NCBI GenBank assembly: GCA_945881865.1
Contig: CAMCVK010000001.1
Location: forward strand, 248,001-312,000
DNA length: 64,000 bases
From: Fimbriimonas ginsengisoli Gsoil 348
GTDB lineage: Bacteria; Armatimonadota; Fimbriimonadia; Fimbriimonadales; Fimbriimonadaceae
Direction: 5' to 3'
Part shown: in pieces, positions 50,631-59,174 of the stretch
How the letters are laid out: the number at the start of each line of letters is the position of its first letter
Numbering within the stretch: the first letter of the stretch is position 1
The notes under the pieces: model-generated
The model's database searches: none
Told to the model about the DNA's origin: nothing
What the model saw: only the letters and a program-made list of their open reading frames with translations
Translations under genes and position numbers: made by a program

Positions 50631-51008
50631 ATGCCAAGAAACTCTGACCCTCACGCGCGCGAAGCAGCCCGCGAGGCACGAAAGAATCCATCGGTCGCAG
50701 AGAAGATAATGTGGTCGTGCCTTCGCGGCGAACGTACCGGGTTCAAGTTTCGCCGCGAGCATCCAATAGAAACGTTTCGGGTCGATTTCTACTGCGCGGA
50801 GGCCTTGCTGGCGATCGAGTTTGATGGCGAGCAGCATGTGCCGGAAGAGGACGCTAGGCGGGATGCCCGCCTAGCCGGGTTTGGAATTCTGGTCCTCCGT
50901 TTTCCCAACCGCGAATTCTTTGGCCTGGAACCGGCGGCGGAGTTCCGGGACGAGATTGCGGAAATCATTAGACTTTGTGAGGAACGCTCCGGACGTAAAG
51001 CGTTCTGA
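50631..51008 (+). CDS. DUF559 nuclease-like protein
   Basis: 125 aa. The Vsr-like/PD-(D/E)xK core is visible: FKFRREHPIETFRVDFYC, then LLAIEFDGEQHV (D...E-F-D). The N-terminus (NPSVAEKIMWSCLRGERTG) is typical of DUF559. The family is related to very-short-patch repair nucleases, but its role is not established. The gene stands alone between inverted repeats and is strongly divergent in context from its housekeeping neighbours. Confidence 0.85.
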   Translation: MPRNSDPHAREAAREARKNPSVAEKIMWSCLRGERTGFKFRREHPIETFRVDFYCAEALLAIEFDGEQHVPEEDARRDARLAGFGILVLRFPNREFFGLEPAAEFRDEIAEIIRLCEERSGRKAF

Positions 51009-51071
51009 ACGACGAGCTTCCCGGAGCCCTCACCCCTGCGCCTCTCCCTCAGAAGGGTGAGGGGTTCAGAA

Positions 51072-51791
51072 TTAGTAACCTGCTGCGACAGCGATAGCTT
51101 CAATCGGCTCCAGGCCCATCGACTCGCGAGCGGCGTTCAGCATGTCCGCCGTGCGAGAGGCGCCAACCCGCGTCACGCCGATCTCTCGCACGCGCATCAC
51201 CGAACCAAAATCTCGGATGCCGCCGGCCGCCTTCACCTGTACATGCACTGGGCTGTGCGCTCGCATCAACCGCAGGTCGTCATCCGTTGCTCCGCCTGGC
51301 GCGTAACCGGTGGAAGTTTTCACCCAATCCACGCCGATCTCCCCGCAGATCTGGCAAAGGCGAATCTTGTGCTCATCCTTTAGATACGCATTCTCAAATA
51401 TGATCTTCACCTTCTGGCCGTGGTCGTGCGTGATGGCCGTAATCTGCGCGATTTCCTGGGCGACCGCTTCGTATTCGCCGCTGAGCACGCGGCTGATGTT
51501 CACCACCATGTCGAGTTCCTCGCCGCCGTCGGCCAACGCCTGACGCGTCTCCAGAATCTTCACGGAAGTCGTATGCCCGCCGTGAGGAAAGCCGATGGTC
51601 GTGCTCGCGCGAACGTCTGATCCCCGTAGCCGCTCCGCACAGTCTTTCAGGGCGTACGGCAAAATGCACACACTCGCGACATCGAATCGGAGCGCAAGAT
51701 CAATGCCGGCGTGCAGATCGGCCTGCGTCAGCGTTGGGTTCAGCAACGAATGGTCGATCATTTTGGCGATATCGTGATAGGTGATGCTCAT
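51072..51791 (-). CDS. deoC: Deoxyribose-phosphate aldolase DeoC
   Basis: 239 aa. Class I aldolase with Schiff-base Lys in VKTSTGYAPGGAT (about 172), catalytic Asp region SVCILPYAL, and VKAAGGIRDFG (second Lys). It splits 2-deoxyribose 5-phosphate to acetaldehyde and glyceraldehyde 3-phosphate. Last gene of the gntR-led operon: its ATG follows the TAA of the isomerase gene with no spacer. The operon context suggests a related aldol step on another sugar is also possible. Confidence 0.93.
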   Translation of the reverse strand: MSITYHDIAKMIDHSLLNPTLTQADLHAGIDLALRFDVASVCILPYALKDCAERLRGSDVRASTTIGFPHGGHTTSVKILETRQALADGGEELDMVVNISRVLSGEYEAVAQEIAQITAITHDHGQKVKIIFENAYLKDEHKIRLCQICGEIGVDWVKTSTGYAPGGATDDDLRLMRAHSPVHVQVKAAGGIRDFGSVMRVREIGVTRVGASRTADMLNAARESMGLEPIEAIAVAAGY

Positions 51792-52709
51792 TTAGAAACC
51801 CCGTCGGGAGAGAAACTGGCGCAGGTAGCGGGCGCTTTGGCGGAGAGCGTCTTTTCGCCCCTCAAGAGACGACTCGTACGGGCGGTCTTCCACCTCGATG
51901 CACACCGCACCGGTGTAACCGACATCGCTCAGCACCGAGAAGAACTGGCCCCAGTTGACTTCGCCAAGGCCCGGAAGCTTCGGCTGGTGGTACTGAAGCG
52001 GATTTGCCATGATTCCCACGTCGTTGAGCTTGTGCCGATCGATGCGAGCGTCCTTCGCGTGGGCGTGGTGCAGGCGGTCCTTGAACTCCCATAGCGGAGC
52101 CACCGGGTCCATCATTTGCCACACGAGGTGCGACGGGTCATAGTTCAGCCCGAAGTTGGCGGAAGGAATCGCTTCGAACATGCGTCGCCAAACCGCCGGC
52201 GAGTGCGCCAGGTTCTTGCCGCCCGGCCACTCGTCGCTCGAAAAGAACATCGGGCAGTTCTCGATTCCAATATTGACGTTCGCGGTCGCGGCTTCCTCGA
52301 CGATGCTGGGCCAAGTTTCCAGGAAAAGCGGCCAGTTGTCGTCGACCGACTTCGCCGGATCGCGGCCAATAAACGTGTTCATCTGGCCGATGCCAAGCTC
52401 GGCAGCCGCGCCAATCACACGCCGGATTTGATCCACCGCAACCGTCCGCTCGTCGACAGATGCCGATAGTGCGTTGGGATAGTAGCCTAAGCCGCTGATA
52501 GCCACACCGGTATCTTGAACCACCTTCTGAACCGCGGCAACATCCAGGTTCTGCACATCGATGTGCATGACGCCGGCGTACCGTCGCTCGGCCTTGCCCA
52601 CCGGCCAGCACATCACTTCGACGCAGTCGAAGCCTTCTGCCGCCGCGAACTCCATCACTTCGGCGAAGCTGAGGTCCGCCAAAATCGCGCTTACAAATCC
52701 AAGTTTCAT
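51792..52709 (-). CDS. Sugar phosphate isomerase/epimerase (TIM barrel)
   Basis: 305 aa from ATG 52709, overlapping the preceding stop as ATGA. The xylose-isomerase-like barrel opens with [20 protein letters not shown], and shows metal-ligand regions [35 protein letters not shown] and [12 protein letters not shown]. Members act on inositols, tagatose, 2-keto-sugars and similar. Substrate unknown, but an operon with Gfo/Idh and deoC supports carbohydrate breakdown. Confidence 0.85.
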   Translation of the reverse strand: MKLGFVSAILADLSFAEVMEFAAAEGFDCVEVMCWPVGKAERRYAGVMHIDVQNLDVAAVQKVVQDTGVAISGLGYYPNALSASVDERTVAVDQIRRVIGAAAELGIGQMNTFIGRDPAKSVDDNWPLFLETWPSIVEEAATANVNIGIENCPMFFSSDEWPGGKNLAHSPAVWRRMFEAIPSANFGLNYDPSHLVWQMMDPVAPLWEFKDRLHHAHAKDARIDRHKLNDVGIMANPLQYHQPKLPGLGEVNWGQFFSVLSDVGYTGAVCIEVEDRPYESSLEGRKDALRQSARYLRQFLSRRGF

Positions 52710-53851
52710 CGTTGAATCTCCGTCCATTGGCCGCTCTTGTGGCTGGCCAAAATCGCTTCGCAGAGCAAAATCTCGCGGTGCCCGTCGGCAAAGGTCGGGA
52801 AGCCGGGTTTCGCGCTAAAGTCACCCTTGGCGATGTAGCCGTAGAAGTCTCGGTACAACTGCTTGAAGGTATCGGGGAAGCCTTCGTTGTGTCCGCCTGG
52901 GTAGCTGCTGAGGGCCGCCGCCGCCGGAGACAAGAGGCCCGGATCGCGGATCAGCGACTCGTTCGCGCGGTCTCGGTGGCCAAGCCAAAGTTCGTTCGGA
53001 GTTTCGCTGTTCCAGGCAAGGGCACCTTCTGAGCCGCTCAGCTCGTAGCGAAGGCAGTTCTTTCGGCCGGCCGTTACCTGCGAAACGAACAGCGTGAGGC
53101 GCGCACCGCCCTCGCACCGAATCAGGATTGTGCCGAAGTCCTCTGTGGTGATCTTCACCGCGACCCGCTCGACGTCGCCGCCGTCGGTAAAGGTCTGAAC
53201 CTCGCCGGTCGGTCGCAGTCGCTCTTCGTAAACCGTGCGCAAGTCGGCAAAAACGCTGACCGGCTTGAGGCCGGTGATGTGCAAGACCAGGTCCATCCAG
53301 TGGGTGCCGATATCCGCGACAGCCCGGAGGTCGCCACCTTCTTCGGCCAAAACTCGCCAGTTATAGTCGGTTTGCTTCAGCAACCAATCCTGAACGTATC
53401 CGCCTTGGACGGCGAAGACCTCGCCCAGCGATCCGCTTTGAACTCTCTCCCGGGCCTCGATGGCGAGCGGATAGTAGCGAATGTTGTAGTTCACGCCGGC
53501 GGCGCGTCCGCTCTCAGCGGCGATCCGCACCAGCTCGGCGCTCTCGGTCGAGTTCATCGCGAGCGGCTTCTCGCACATCACGTGCTTTCCGGCGGCGAGG
53601 ACGGCTTTCGCCTGGTCGAAGTGAACGCGGTTTGGCGTGGCCAGATGAACCACGTCGATCTGCGGGTCATCCAGAATCTCCTCGAAAGAGGCGTACCCTG
53701 TTGGGATGCCCAAGGCCTTTGCGGCGGCGAGGGACTTCGCTTCGCTGGAGCCCAGGATTCCGTCGACGGTGACTCCGGCCCGGCGGAGGGCTTCGACGTG
53801 GACCGGTCCAATGAACCCGGTTCCGGCGACGGCGGCGTGAAGGTTGTTCAA
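52706..53851 (-). CDS. Gfo/Idh/MocA-family dehydrogenase
   Basis: 381 aa. N-terminal Rossmann motif ([17 protein letters not shown]), [22 protein letters not shown], and the Lys motif [14 protein letters not shown]-terminal domain has [15 protein letters not shown]. Starts at TTG 53851, overlapping the gntR stop as TTGA, and ends overlapping the isomerase start as ATGA. Probable NAD-dependent oxidation or epimerisation of the operon's sugar. Confidence 0.88.
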   Translation of the reverse strand: MNNLHAAVAGTGFIGPVHVEALRRAGVTVDGILGSSEAKSLAAAKALGIPTGYASFEEILDDPQIDVVHLATPNRVHFDQAKAVLAAGKHVMCEKPLAMNSTESAELVRIAAESGRAAGVNYNIRYYPLAIEARERVQSGSLGEVFAVQGGYVQDWLLKQTDYNWRVLAEEGGDLRAVADIGTHWMDLVLHITGLKPVSVFADLRTVYEERLRPTGEVQTFTDGGDVERVAVKITTEDFGTILIRCEGGARLTLFVSQVTAGRKNCLRYELSGSEGALAWNSETPNELWLGHRDRANESLIRDPGLLSPAAAALSSYPGGHNEGFPDTFKQLYRDFYGYIAKGDFSAKPGFPTFADGHREILLCEAILASHKSGQWTEIQR

Positions 53852-54639
53852 GATTCGTTTTCCTCAACCGATTGATCGGCCGAAATCATTCTGCCAATTC
53901 CGCGCTCCCCGGGTCCAGTCACGGCGATCTGGTTTCGAAAAATGTAGCGGTCCCCGCGGTAAATCGTGCGCTCGTACCAGAGGGCTTCCCCATCCATGCT
54001 CCCGATGGCGGTGATTTCCAGGGCGGGAGACCCCGACTTGACGCGAAGCTGGCGCGCTTCGCTGCTATTCAGACGGATCGCGCGAAGCTCTTCGTCTGCC
54101 CCGGTGATCTGGAGTTCGTAGTCCTCGGTGAGTAGCGCGTACAGCGAGCCTTCCAGTTTCGCCACCGTGAGGTTAGGGCAATGCGCGGCGGGCAGGGCGC
54201 GCCATTCCAAAATCATCGGCTCGCCGTCTACCAACCGAAGTCGCGAAAAGCAGTAGAAGCTTTCGTCGGGGCTGGCATTGAGCAACCTGGCCACGTTCGG
54301 TTCCAAGGCCTCCGTATGCACGCTTTGAAAGGTGAGAACGATGGTCTCGGGGCGCAGGTCGGCCTGCCGCGCCCGTTCCGTAAAGCTCACCAGCCGGTGC
54401 AGGTCGCCGTCCAGCGTTGCCGCCCGGACAAATGTGCCCAGGCCCTTTCGGAATTGCAATAGCCCTTCCGAAACCAGGCTTGCCAGGGCCTTGTTCGCGG
54501 TGGCGCGGCTTACTCCGTACTCGCTGGCGATCTCACGCTCCGAAAGAAACCGCTCGCCCGGGCGGAACTGCGTGCCGATGCGCGCGCGCAACCGCTCGTT
54601 CACCTGGACGTAAATCGGATCTCGGACGATGCTCTGCAT
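53848..54639 (-). CDS. GntR-family regulator with UTRA domain (HutC type)
   Basis: 263 aa from ATG 54639. N-terminal winged helix ([31 protein letters not shown], written by parts, residues about 30-65), then a UTRA ligand-binding domain ([56 protein letters not shown]). First gene of the four-gene operon with Gfo/Idh, isomerase and deoC. A palindrome right after its -10 box fits autorepression released by a sugar effector. Confidence 0.9.
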   Translation of the reverse strand: MQSIVRDPIYVQVNERLRARIGTQFRPGERFLSEREIASEYGVSRATANKALASLVSEGLLQFRKGLGTFVRAATLDGDLHRLVSFTERARQADLRPETIVLTFQSVHTEALEPNVARLLNASPDESFYCFSRLRLVDGEPMILEWRALPAAHCPNLTVAKLEGSLYALLTEDYELQITGADEELRAIRLNSSEARQLRVKSGSPALEITAIGSMDGEALWYERTIYRGDRYIFRNQIAVTGPGERGIGRMISADQSVEENES

Positions 54640-54651
54640 GGTTGGGGACCG

Positions 54652-54664
54652 CTGGCTAAGCCAG
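54652..54664. promoter_or_regulatory. 13-base palindrome, candidate GntR operator
   Basis: CTGGCT-A-AGCCAG (54652-54664) overlaps the last bases of the TATACT box and the expected transcription start. Confidence 0.6.
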
Positions 54665-54691
54665 TATAGCACCGGGCCTTTCGGCCGTCAA
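54663..54691 (-). promoter_or_regulatory. Sigma-70 promoter of the gntR sugar operon
   Basis: On the minus strand TTGACG (54691-54686), 17-base spacer, TATACT (54668-54663). The expected start near 54656 leaves a leader of about 17 bases without a clear Shine-Dalgarno. Confidence 0.8.
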
Positions 54692-54725
54692 GAACGAATC
54701 GAAATCTTGTCATCGTCAAAAGTGC

Positions 54726-55757
54726 GTGAGACTTGCGTGCTTATGGCTAGCGTTGATTCCGGGCATTGCCTCCGCATGCCTAAACGACCGGGACACGCTG
54801 GAGCATGAGGCGCGAAACCGACCGGCCGTAACCGATGCGATCTCGGGATGGTTCGACCGGAACCCGCCGCTCTACTACCAAATGCGCATCGATCGGCTGG
54901 AAAAGGAGGCCAGCCTCACCACCGCCGAAGTCGACGACCTTAGCGTTGCCTACGACCGGATCGGCGAGTCGGCCAAGGCGAAGGCAGTGATTGGCCCCGA
55001 TTTAGCGCGCCGAAAGTCGAGCGACGAGCGGTATCGTTGGTACGCCAACCACGGCACGTTCTTGGCTCACGGATGGTTCAAAGCCGGCGCAAAGCCAGAG
55101 AATCTTGCCGACCTGAGGCAAAGCGTTTTCGCGATTGAGAAGGCGATCAAGATCAACCCGCAGGCGCACTTTGGCCGCGAAGGAACCCAGCTCGCGGTGC
55201 TCCGCTATTTCTTGGCCATGAAGGAGGGCAAGACGAAGGAGAGCCTGGGCGAGTGGCTGAATCGATCGCTCCATTCATCCGAATGGGAACGCGGCGTGCC
55301 CGGGCTGATCATGCTGGGCAACGCGTGGGAATCCCCGGACATGTTTGCCGCCTACGCCTATTTGCTACAGAAAAACGAAAAGCCGTCTCATGCCGAGTTT
55401 GCGATTTTCCGCTATGAGGAGCTGGTGAAAGCAGGAAAAGTTCCGGTCACGATCGACCCAAAGCGGGGACTTGCTGAAGTCAAGACGAGCACGGGCCACC
55501 CGGTGCTCACCGAGGCCGCAACGAAGCGGCACGAGGCGCGAACAAAGTACATGTTGGATCGGTTGCAGATCGGCGAGCACCCGGACACCGATCCGAGATT
55601 CTGGTCGGGCTACAAGTCACCCAAGCGTCCGCCGCCAGACAGCAAAATCCCGTGGCAGACCATTCAGGTTGGGGCGCTTTTGCTCGCCGGGCTGGGACTT
55701 GCTTTCACCTTCGTCTTGGGATTCGGACTCCGCCAGTTTCGCGGGAAAACCATATAA
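54726..55757 (+). CDS. Secreted or membrane-anchored helical-repeat protein
   Basis: 343 aa from GTG. Signal peptide (MRLACLWLALIPGIASA), helical repeat-like region (VDDLSVAYDRIGESAKAKAV, LADLRQSVFAIEKAIKIN), and one C-terminal transmembrane helix (about 313-335) with an Arg/Lys end. No family recognised beyond TPR-like character. Divergent from gntR. Confidence 0.65.
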   Translation: MRLACLWLALIPGIASACLNDRDTLEHEARNRPAVTDAISGWFDRNPPLYYQMRIDRLEKEASLTTAEVDDLSVAYDRIGESAKAKAVIGPDLARRKSSDERYRWYANHGTFLAHGWFKAGAKPENLADLRQSVFAIEKAIKINPQAHFGREGTQLAVLRYFLAMKEGKTKESLGEWLNRSLHSSEWERGVPGLIMLGNAWESPDMFAAYAYLLQKNEKPSHAEFAIFRYEELVKAGKVPVTIDPKRGLAEVKTSTGHPVLTEAATKRHEARTKYMLDRLQIGEHPDTDPRFWSGYKSPKRPPPDSKIPWQTIQVGALLLAGLGLAFTFVLGFGLRQFRGKTI

Positions 55758-55758
55758 T
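55753..55758 (+). promoter_or_regulatory. TATAAT box before the CoA-transferase gene
   Basis: A perfect TATAAT overlaps the stop codon of the preceding gene and is 5 bases before ATG 55764. Confidence 0.55.
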
Positions 55759-55763
55759 CAAGC

Positions 55764-56390
55764 ATGCCCTGGAATCGAGACCAACTTGCCGCCCGCGCCG
55801 CCCAAGAACTTCGCGATGGCTACTACGTCAACCTCGGAATCGGAATCCCGACGCTGGTGGCGAACCACATCCCGGACGGAATCCACGTGGTTCTGCAAAG
55901 CGAGAACGGGATGCTCGGCCTCGGGCCTTTCCCGCTTGAATCCGAAGTCGACCCGGACCTGATCAATGCCGGAAAGCAGACGGTGAGCGAGATTCCCGGC
56001 ACGTCCTACTTCTCGTCCGCCGACTCGTTTGCCATGATTCGCGGCGGCCACATCGATCTCTCAATCCTTGGCGCGATGGAAGTTTCCCAAGAGGGTGATC
56101 TAGCAAATTGGATGATTCCCGGCAAGATGGTGAAGGGCATGGGTGGCGCCATGGACCTAGTGGCGGGCGTCCGTCGCGTAGTCGTCGTGATGGAACACAC
56201 CAACAAGGCAGGCGAAAGTAAGGTGCTCCGCGAGTGCCGATTGCCGCTCACCGGCAAGGGCGTGGTGAACCTGATCATCACCGACCTGGGCGTTTTGGAG
56301 GTTACGGCGGACGGTCTGAGGATCGTTGAGCTGGCTCCCGACGTCTCCGAGTCGGAAATTAGAACGAAAACGGAAGGCAAACTGCTCTGA
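55764..56390 (+). CDS. CoA-transferase subunit B (3-oxoacid CoA-transferase type), unpaired
   Basis: 208 aa, the full length of a B subunit. [15 protein letters not shown], the catalytic Glu in QSENGMLG (about 49), [20 protein letters not shown] and [22 protein letters not shown] are all typical of AtoA/ScoB. The enzyme moves CoA between acetoacetate or another acid and succinyl- or acetyl-CoA and needs an A subunit, normally encoded just upstream; here the neighbour upstream is unrelated. Confidence 0.9.
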   Translation: MPWNRDQLAARAAQELRDGYYVNLGIGIPTLVANHIPDGIHVVLQSENGMLGLGPFPLESEVDPDLINAGKQTVSEIPGTSYFSSADSFAMIRGGHIDLSILGAMEVSQEGDLANWMIPGKMVKGMGGAMDLVAGVRRVVVVMEHTNKAGESKVLRECRLPLTGKGVVNLIITDLGVLEVTADGLRIVELAPDVSESEIRTKTEGKLL

Positions 56391-56414
56391 GAACGATCCC
56401 GGTTAAAAAGCTGG

Positions 56415-56427
56415 GTTAGAATCTAAC
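56415..56427. promoter_or_regulatory. 13-base palindrome over a -10 box
   Basis: GTTAGA-A-TCTAAC (56415-56427) covers TAGAAT (56417-56422), which is 7 bases before GTG 56430. An operator overlapping a leaderless promoter is likely. Confidence 0.5.
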
Positions 56428-56429
56428 GT

Positions 56430-57194
56430 GTGACCGTCCCTCCCGAACGTATGTTCTTCGTCCTCGATGCCGCCGGCAACCAGTTTGGCCCCGCATCTGT
56501 CGCGATGCTCCGAGATTGGGCTTCGCAGGACCGCCTCGGACCCGATAGCGAATTGCTGGAGCAAGGCTCCGGCAAAAAATTCGTCGCTAAGGACATACCC
56601 GGTATCTTCGGACCCGCTGCCCCTTCCTATTCGGTACCCCCAACCAGCGGTAGCCCGACCTATTCCGCGGCGCCGACAGCGCAACCTGGCAAGAAGGGGA
56701 TGAACGTTTGGACCATTGTAGCGATCTGCTTAGGTGTCCTCTGCTGCTGCGGCGGTGTCATCCTTTCCGCGATTCTGCTTCCGGTGTTCGCTTCGGCACG
56801 CGACGCGGCGAAGGAGACCCGGGGCCTTAGCAACATGAAGCAACTCGCAACCGGGACGCTTCTCTACACCACCGACTTCGACGATAAGTTTCCGCCCGAT
56901 ATGTCGAGCGCAACGACCGTTCAAGAGGGGCTGACGCCATACGTGAAAGACGCCACCGTATTCGTTTCGGTCAACACACCTGGGGGGGAGATCGTCGGGA
57001 ACAAGGCGCTTTCAGGCAAAAACAGCGTGTTGCTGGAAGACCCGACGGTCGTCGCGATGTACTGGGATAACAGACCTTGGCCGGGCGGAAAGAAGCGAGG
57101 CATTCTTGCGTACGCCGACGGCTCGGCCCGCAGAATGCCGTTCGAGGAACTCGAAGCCGTCGTCGCGGCCCCGGTCGTCTTCCTGAAGGAGTAG
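56430..57194 (+). CDS. GYF_2-domain / pilin-like C-terminal hybrid membrane protein
   Basis: 254 aa from GTG. Residues about 8-55 form a GYF_2-type domain (FFVLDAAGNQFGPASVAMLRDWASQDRLGPDS). A Pro/Ser/Thr linker follows (about 60-88), then one transmembrane helix (about 93-116, with a CCC run). The rest matches the body of DUF1559-type pseudopilins (LLPVFASARDAAKETRGLSN, MKQLATGTLLYTTDFDDKFPP, ILAYADGSARRM), but the prepilin-peptidase start is replaced by the GYF_2 domain. It would expose the pilin-like part outside and GYF_2 in the cytoplasm. Confidence 0.8.
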   Translation: MTVPPERMFFVLDAAGNQFGPASVAMLRDWASQDRLGPDSELLEQGSGKKFVAKDIPGIFGPAAPSYSVPPTSGSPTYSAAPTAQPGKKGMNVWTIVAICLGVLCCCGGVILSAILLPVFASARDAAKETRGLSNMKQLATGTLLYTTDFDDKFPPDMSSATTVQEGLTPYVKDATVFVSVNTPGGEIVGNKALSGKNSVLLEDPTVVAMYWDNRPWPGGKKRGILAYADGSARRMPFEELEAVVAAPVVFLKE

Positions 57195-57198
57195 GCCG

Positions 57199-58413
57199 CT
57201 ACGCCGGGAGCGGCTTACCTTTCGTTTCCGGAGCGAAGACCAGCGCGATCAGACCAAACGCGTAGATCGCGCTGGCAATCAAAACGCCAGGAATCACGTC
57301 GCCGCCACGTTGGGCAATGATCATACCGACCATGGCGGGGATCGGCGCGCTGACTATCCGACCGGCGTTGTAGGCAACGCCGGAACCCGTCGCCCGGAAC
57401 CAACTTGGGAACAGCTCGGGGAAGTACAGCACGAATCCGGAGGAAACTCCGACCGAGAAGAACGACGCGAGCGGCAACAAATACAGCAGTCGATCGAGGT
57501 TTGGCCCCTGGGCAAGGGCCAACGCGGTCATCGTTGGGGCCATTACGAAGAAGATGGCAAACAACGGCCGACGACCAAACCGCTGGGCGAGCCAGGGAAA
57601 CACGAACACCCCAGCCAGAGTGCCGATGTGCAACGTGAACGTGTTCAGGCTAAGGAAGTCGCGTTTTGCCTCTTCACCCAGCATTTTTCCGGCCTGCTCG
57701 ACAAGATTTGGCAGCCAGAAAGGCAGGATTCCTGCGCCGGTAACGCCTACGATTCCCAATCCGCAGGCCACGGCAAGGTTCCTCATTAACGCTTTGTCTT
57801 GAAACACAAGCCGAAGGTTTGGCGGAACCCGGGCGGGGGCCGGACCTTCGGGCACGCGCATGCGGATGAAGACGCAGAGCAGCGCGGGCGCGGCACCCAG
57901 AATGAAAAGCGCCCGCCAGTTGCCGGCGGGCACGCTGATGTTCGCCAGGGCGGCAAGCCATGGCCCAAATGCCGCCGCACTCTGAAGGTAGCTACTCGCC
58001 CGGGCGCGCCAATCGGCCGGAACCGTCTCGGCGACGAGGGCGGCCCCGGCCGCCCACTCGCCGCCGATGCCGAAAGCGGTGAAGAAACGAAGCCACATCA
58101 CCTGATCCGGCGTTTGGCATAGGGCGGTAAGGCCAGTCAGTGCGCTATACAGCAAAATAGTGACGACGAGGGTCTTTCCCCGCCCCCAGCGGTCGGCAAG
58201 AATCCCAAAGACGAGGCCGCCAATCGACCAGCCAACCAGGAAAAGCATCTGGATTCGACCTTCGACGGCCGCGCCCGAGACCCGGTAGGCCGCCTCGCCC
58301 ATCATCTCCTTCAGCATCGGCCCTTTTGCAAAGTTAAAGAGCGCGGTGTCCATGATGTCGAACACCCAGCCCAGCCAAGCGACAATCAGGATCGTCCACT
58401 GGCGTCGATTCAA
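57199..58413 (-). CDS. MFS transporter (metabolite:H+ symporter type)
   Basis: 404 aa with about 12 transmembrane segments. The A-motif region is GGLVFGILADRWGRGKTLVV between helices 2 and 3, and FGIGGEWAAGAALVAETVP is typical of the AAHS/sialic- or aromatic-acid porter group. Substrate unknown. ATG 58413 overlaps the SelB-like gene stop as ATGA, placing it last in a three-gene operon behind the glycosylasparaginase. Confidence 0.88.
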   Translation of the reverse strand: MNRRQWTILIVAWLGWVFDIMDTALFNFAKGPMLKEMMGEAAYRVSGAAVEGRIQMLFLVGWSIGGLVFGILADRWGRGKTLVVTILLYSALTGLTALCQTPDQVMWLRFFTAFGIGGEWAAGAALVAETVPADWRARASSYLQSAAAFGPWLAALANISVPAGNWRALFILGAAPALLCVFIRMRVPEGPAPARVPPNLRLVFQDKALMRNLAVACGLGIVGVTGAGILPFWLPNLVEQAGKMLGEEAKRDFLSLNTFTLHIGTLAGVFVFPWLAQRFGRRPLFAIFFVMAPTMTALALAQGPNLDRLLYLLPLASFFSVGVSSGFVLYFPELFPSWFRATGSGVAYNAGRIVSAPIPAMVGMIIAQRGGDVIPGVLIASAIYAFGLIALVFAPETKGKPLPA

Positions 58414-59174
58414 GCGCGGAACCTCCGGACGTCCTCGCTGTCGCGATCAGTTAGCTTCTCGCGGTCGAACTGCTCCAGGATCGGACAGATGTACTTGCGC
58501 GAGGTGCCCAACGCGTCCTTCGCCTCGGACGTCGTGAACGGCTGATCTTCGAATTGGGATCTTAGCTTGGCCGCGATCGCGGCGAGCTGCGACGGTAGAT
58601 ATGCCATTCCGGGCGCCACGTGCACCAGCTTGCCGGCCTCGTGCCCAAGCTTGACCATCTCATCGACCGCCTGAAACGGCACGACGATGGCGCGGGCAAT
58701 CTCCGCCGTGCCTGGCACTTCCACCGGCTCTCGCTCAATCTCCGGGACGATCCGGTCGAGCAACGCCCGCTGGCGCGGCGTCAGCTCTAACCGAAAGGAA
58801 GCGAGCTTAAGCCCCGCTTCGCCGACGACCACCAGCCCCTCGTCTTGCAGGAGCGACAACGCCCGATCGAGCGGTTTTCCGCTCCAAGGGAGCCGCGCGG
58901 CGGCCATGACGTCCGCAATGGGATGGTAGGAAACCTTTGGAAGGCGAAGGTGGAGCCGCCCCAGCGCGTCAACCATCTTCGAGGCGGCCACCATAAAATG
59001 ATCCGGAAGGATCCAAACGCCCGCAAACCCAAGGACCGCGCCGGTCGTTCGAAGCTCCTCGAACGCCTCCCCGAGCTCCTGCGGGGAGCGGTGGAGCGAT
59101 TCGCAAATGCCTTCCGTCGTCTTGCCGTCGCGCGCATCGCGAAGCAACGAGACGATCTCGGTCGTAAGTTCCAT
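58410..59174 (-). CDS. SelB C-terminal winged-helix protein lacking the GTPase
   Basis: 254 aa, entirely winged-helix repeats as at the C-terminus of SelB. LELTPRQRALLDRIVPE, then LVHVAPGMAYLP, and FTTSEAKDALGTSRKYICP with ILEQFDREKLTDRDSEDVRRF match the SelB winged helices 3-4, which bind the SECIS RNA hairpin. No G1-G4 GTPase motifs occur in it or upstream, and its start overlaps the upstream stop by one base, so it is not a frameshifted SelB. A stand-alone nucleic-acid-binding role is inferred. No sel genes are in the window. Confidence 0.75.
   Translation of the reverse strand: MELTTEIVSLLRDARDGKTTEGICESLHRSPQELGEAFEELRTTGAVLGFAGVWILPDHFMVAASKMVDALGRLHLRLPKVSYHPIADVMAAARLPWSGKPLDRALSLLQDEGLVVVGEAGLKLASFRLELTPRQRALLDRIVPEIEREPVEVPGTAEIARAIVVPFQAVDEMVKLGHEAGKLVHVAPGMAYLPSQLAAIAAKLRSQFEDQPFTTSEAKDALGTSRKYICPILEQFDREKLTDRDSEDVRRFRA

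Larger units (their letters stand above)
50549..51067. mobile_element. 519-base putative element: DUF559 gene between 39-base inverted repeats
   Basis: The left repeat (50549-50587) and the reverse complement of the right repeat (51029-51067) agree at 37 of 39 bases. The left repeat folds on itself: CCCCTCTCCCT pairs perfectly with AGGGAGAGGGG across TCTG. The right one is an imperfect version. The only gene inside is the nuclease-like DUF559 protein. Arms merge with the rluD-like stop and nearly reach the deoC stop, so insertion between genes is plausible. No target duplication is obvious. Confidence 0.65.
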
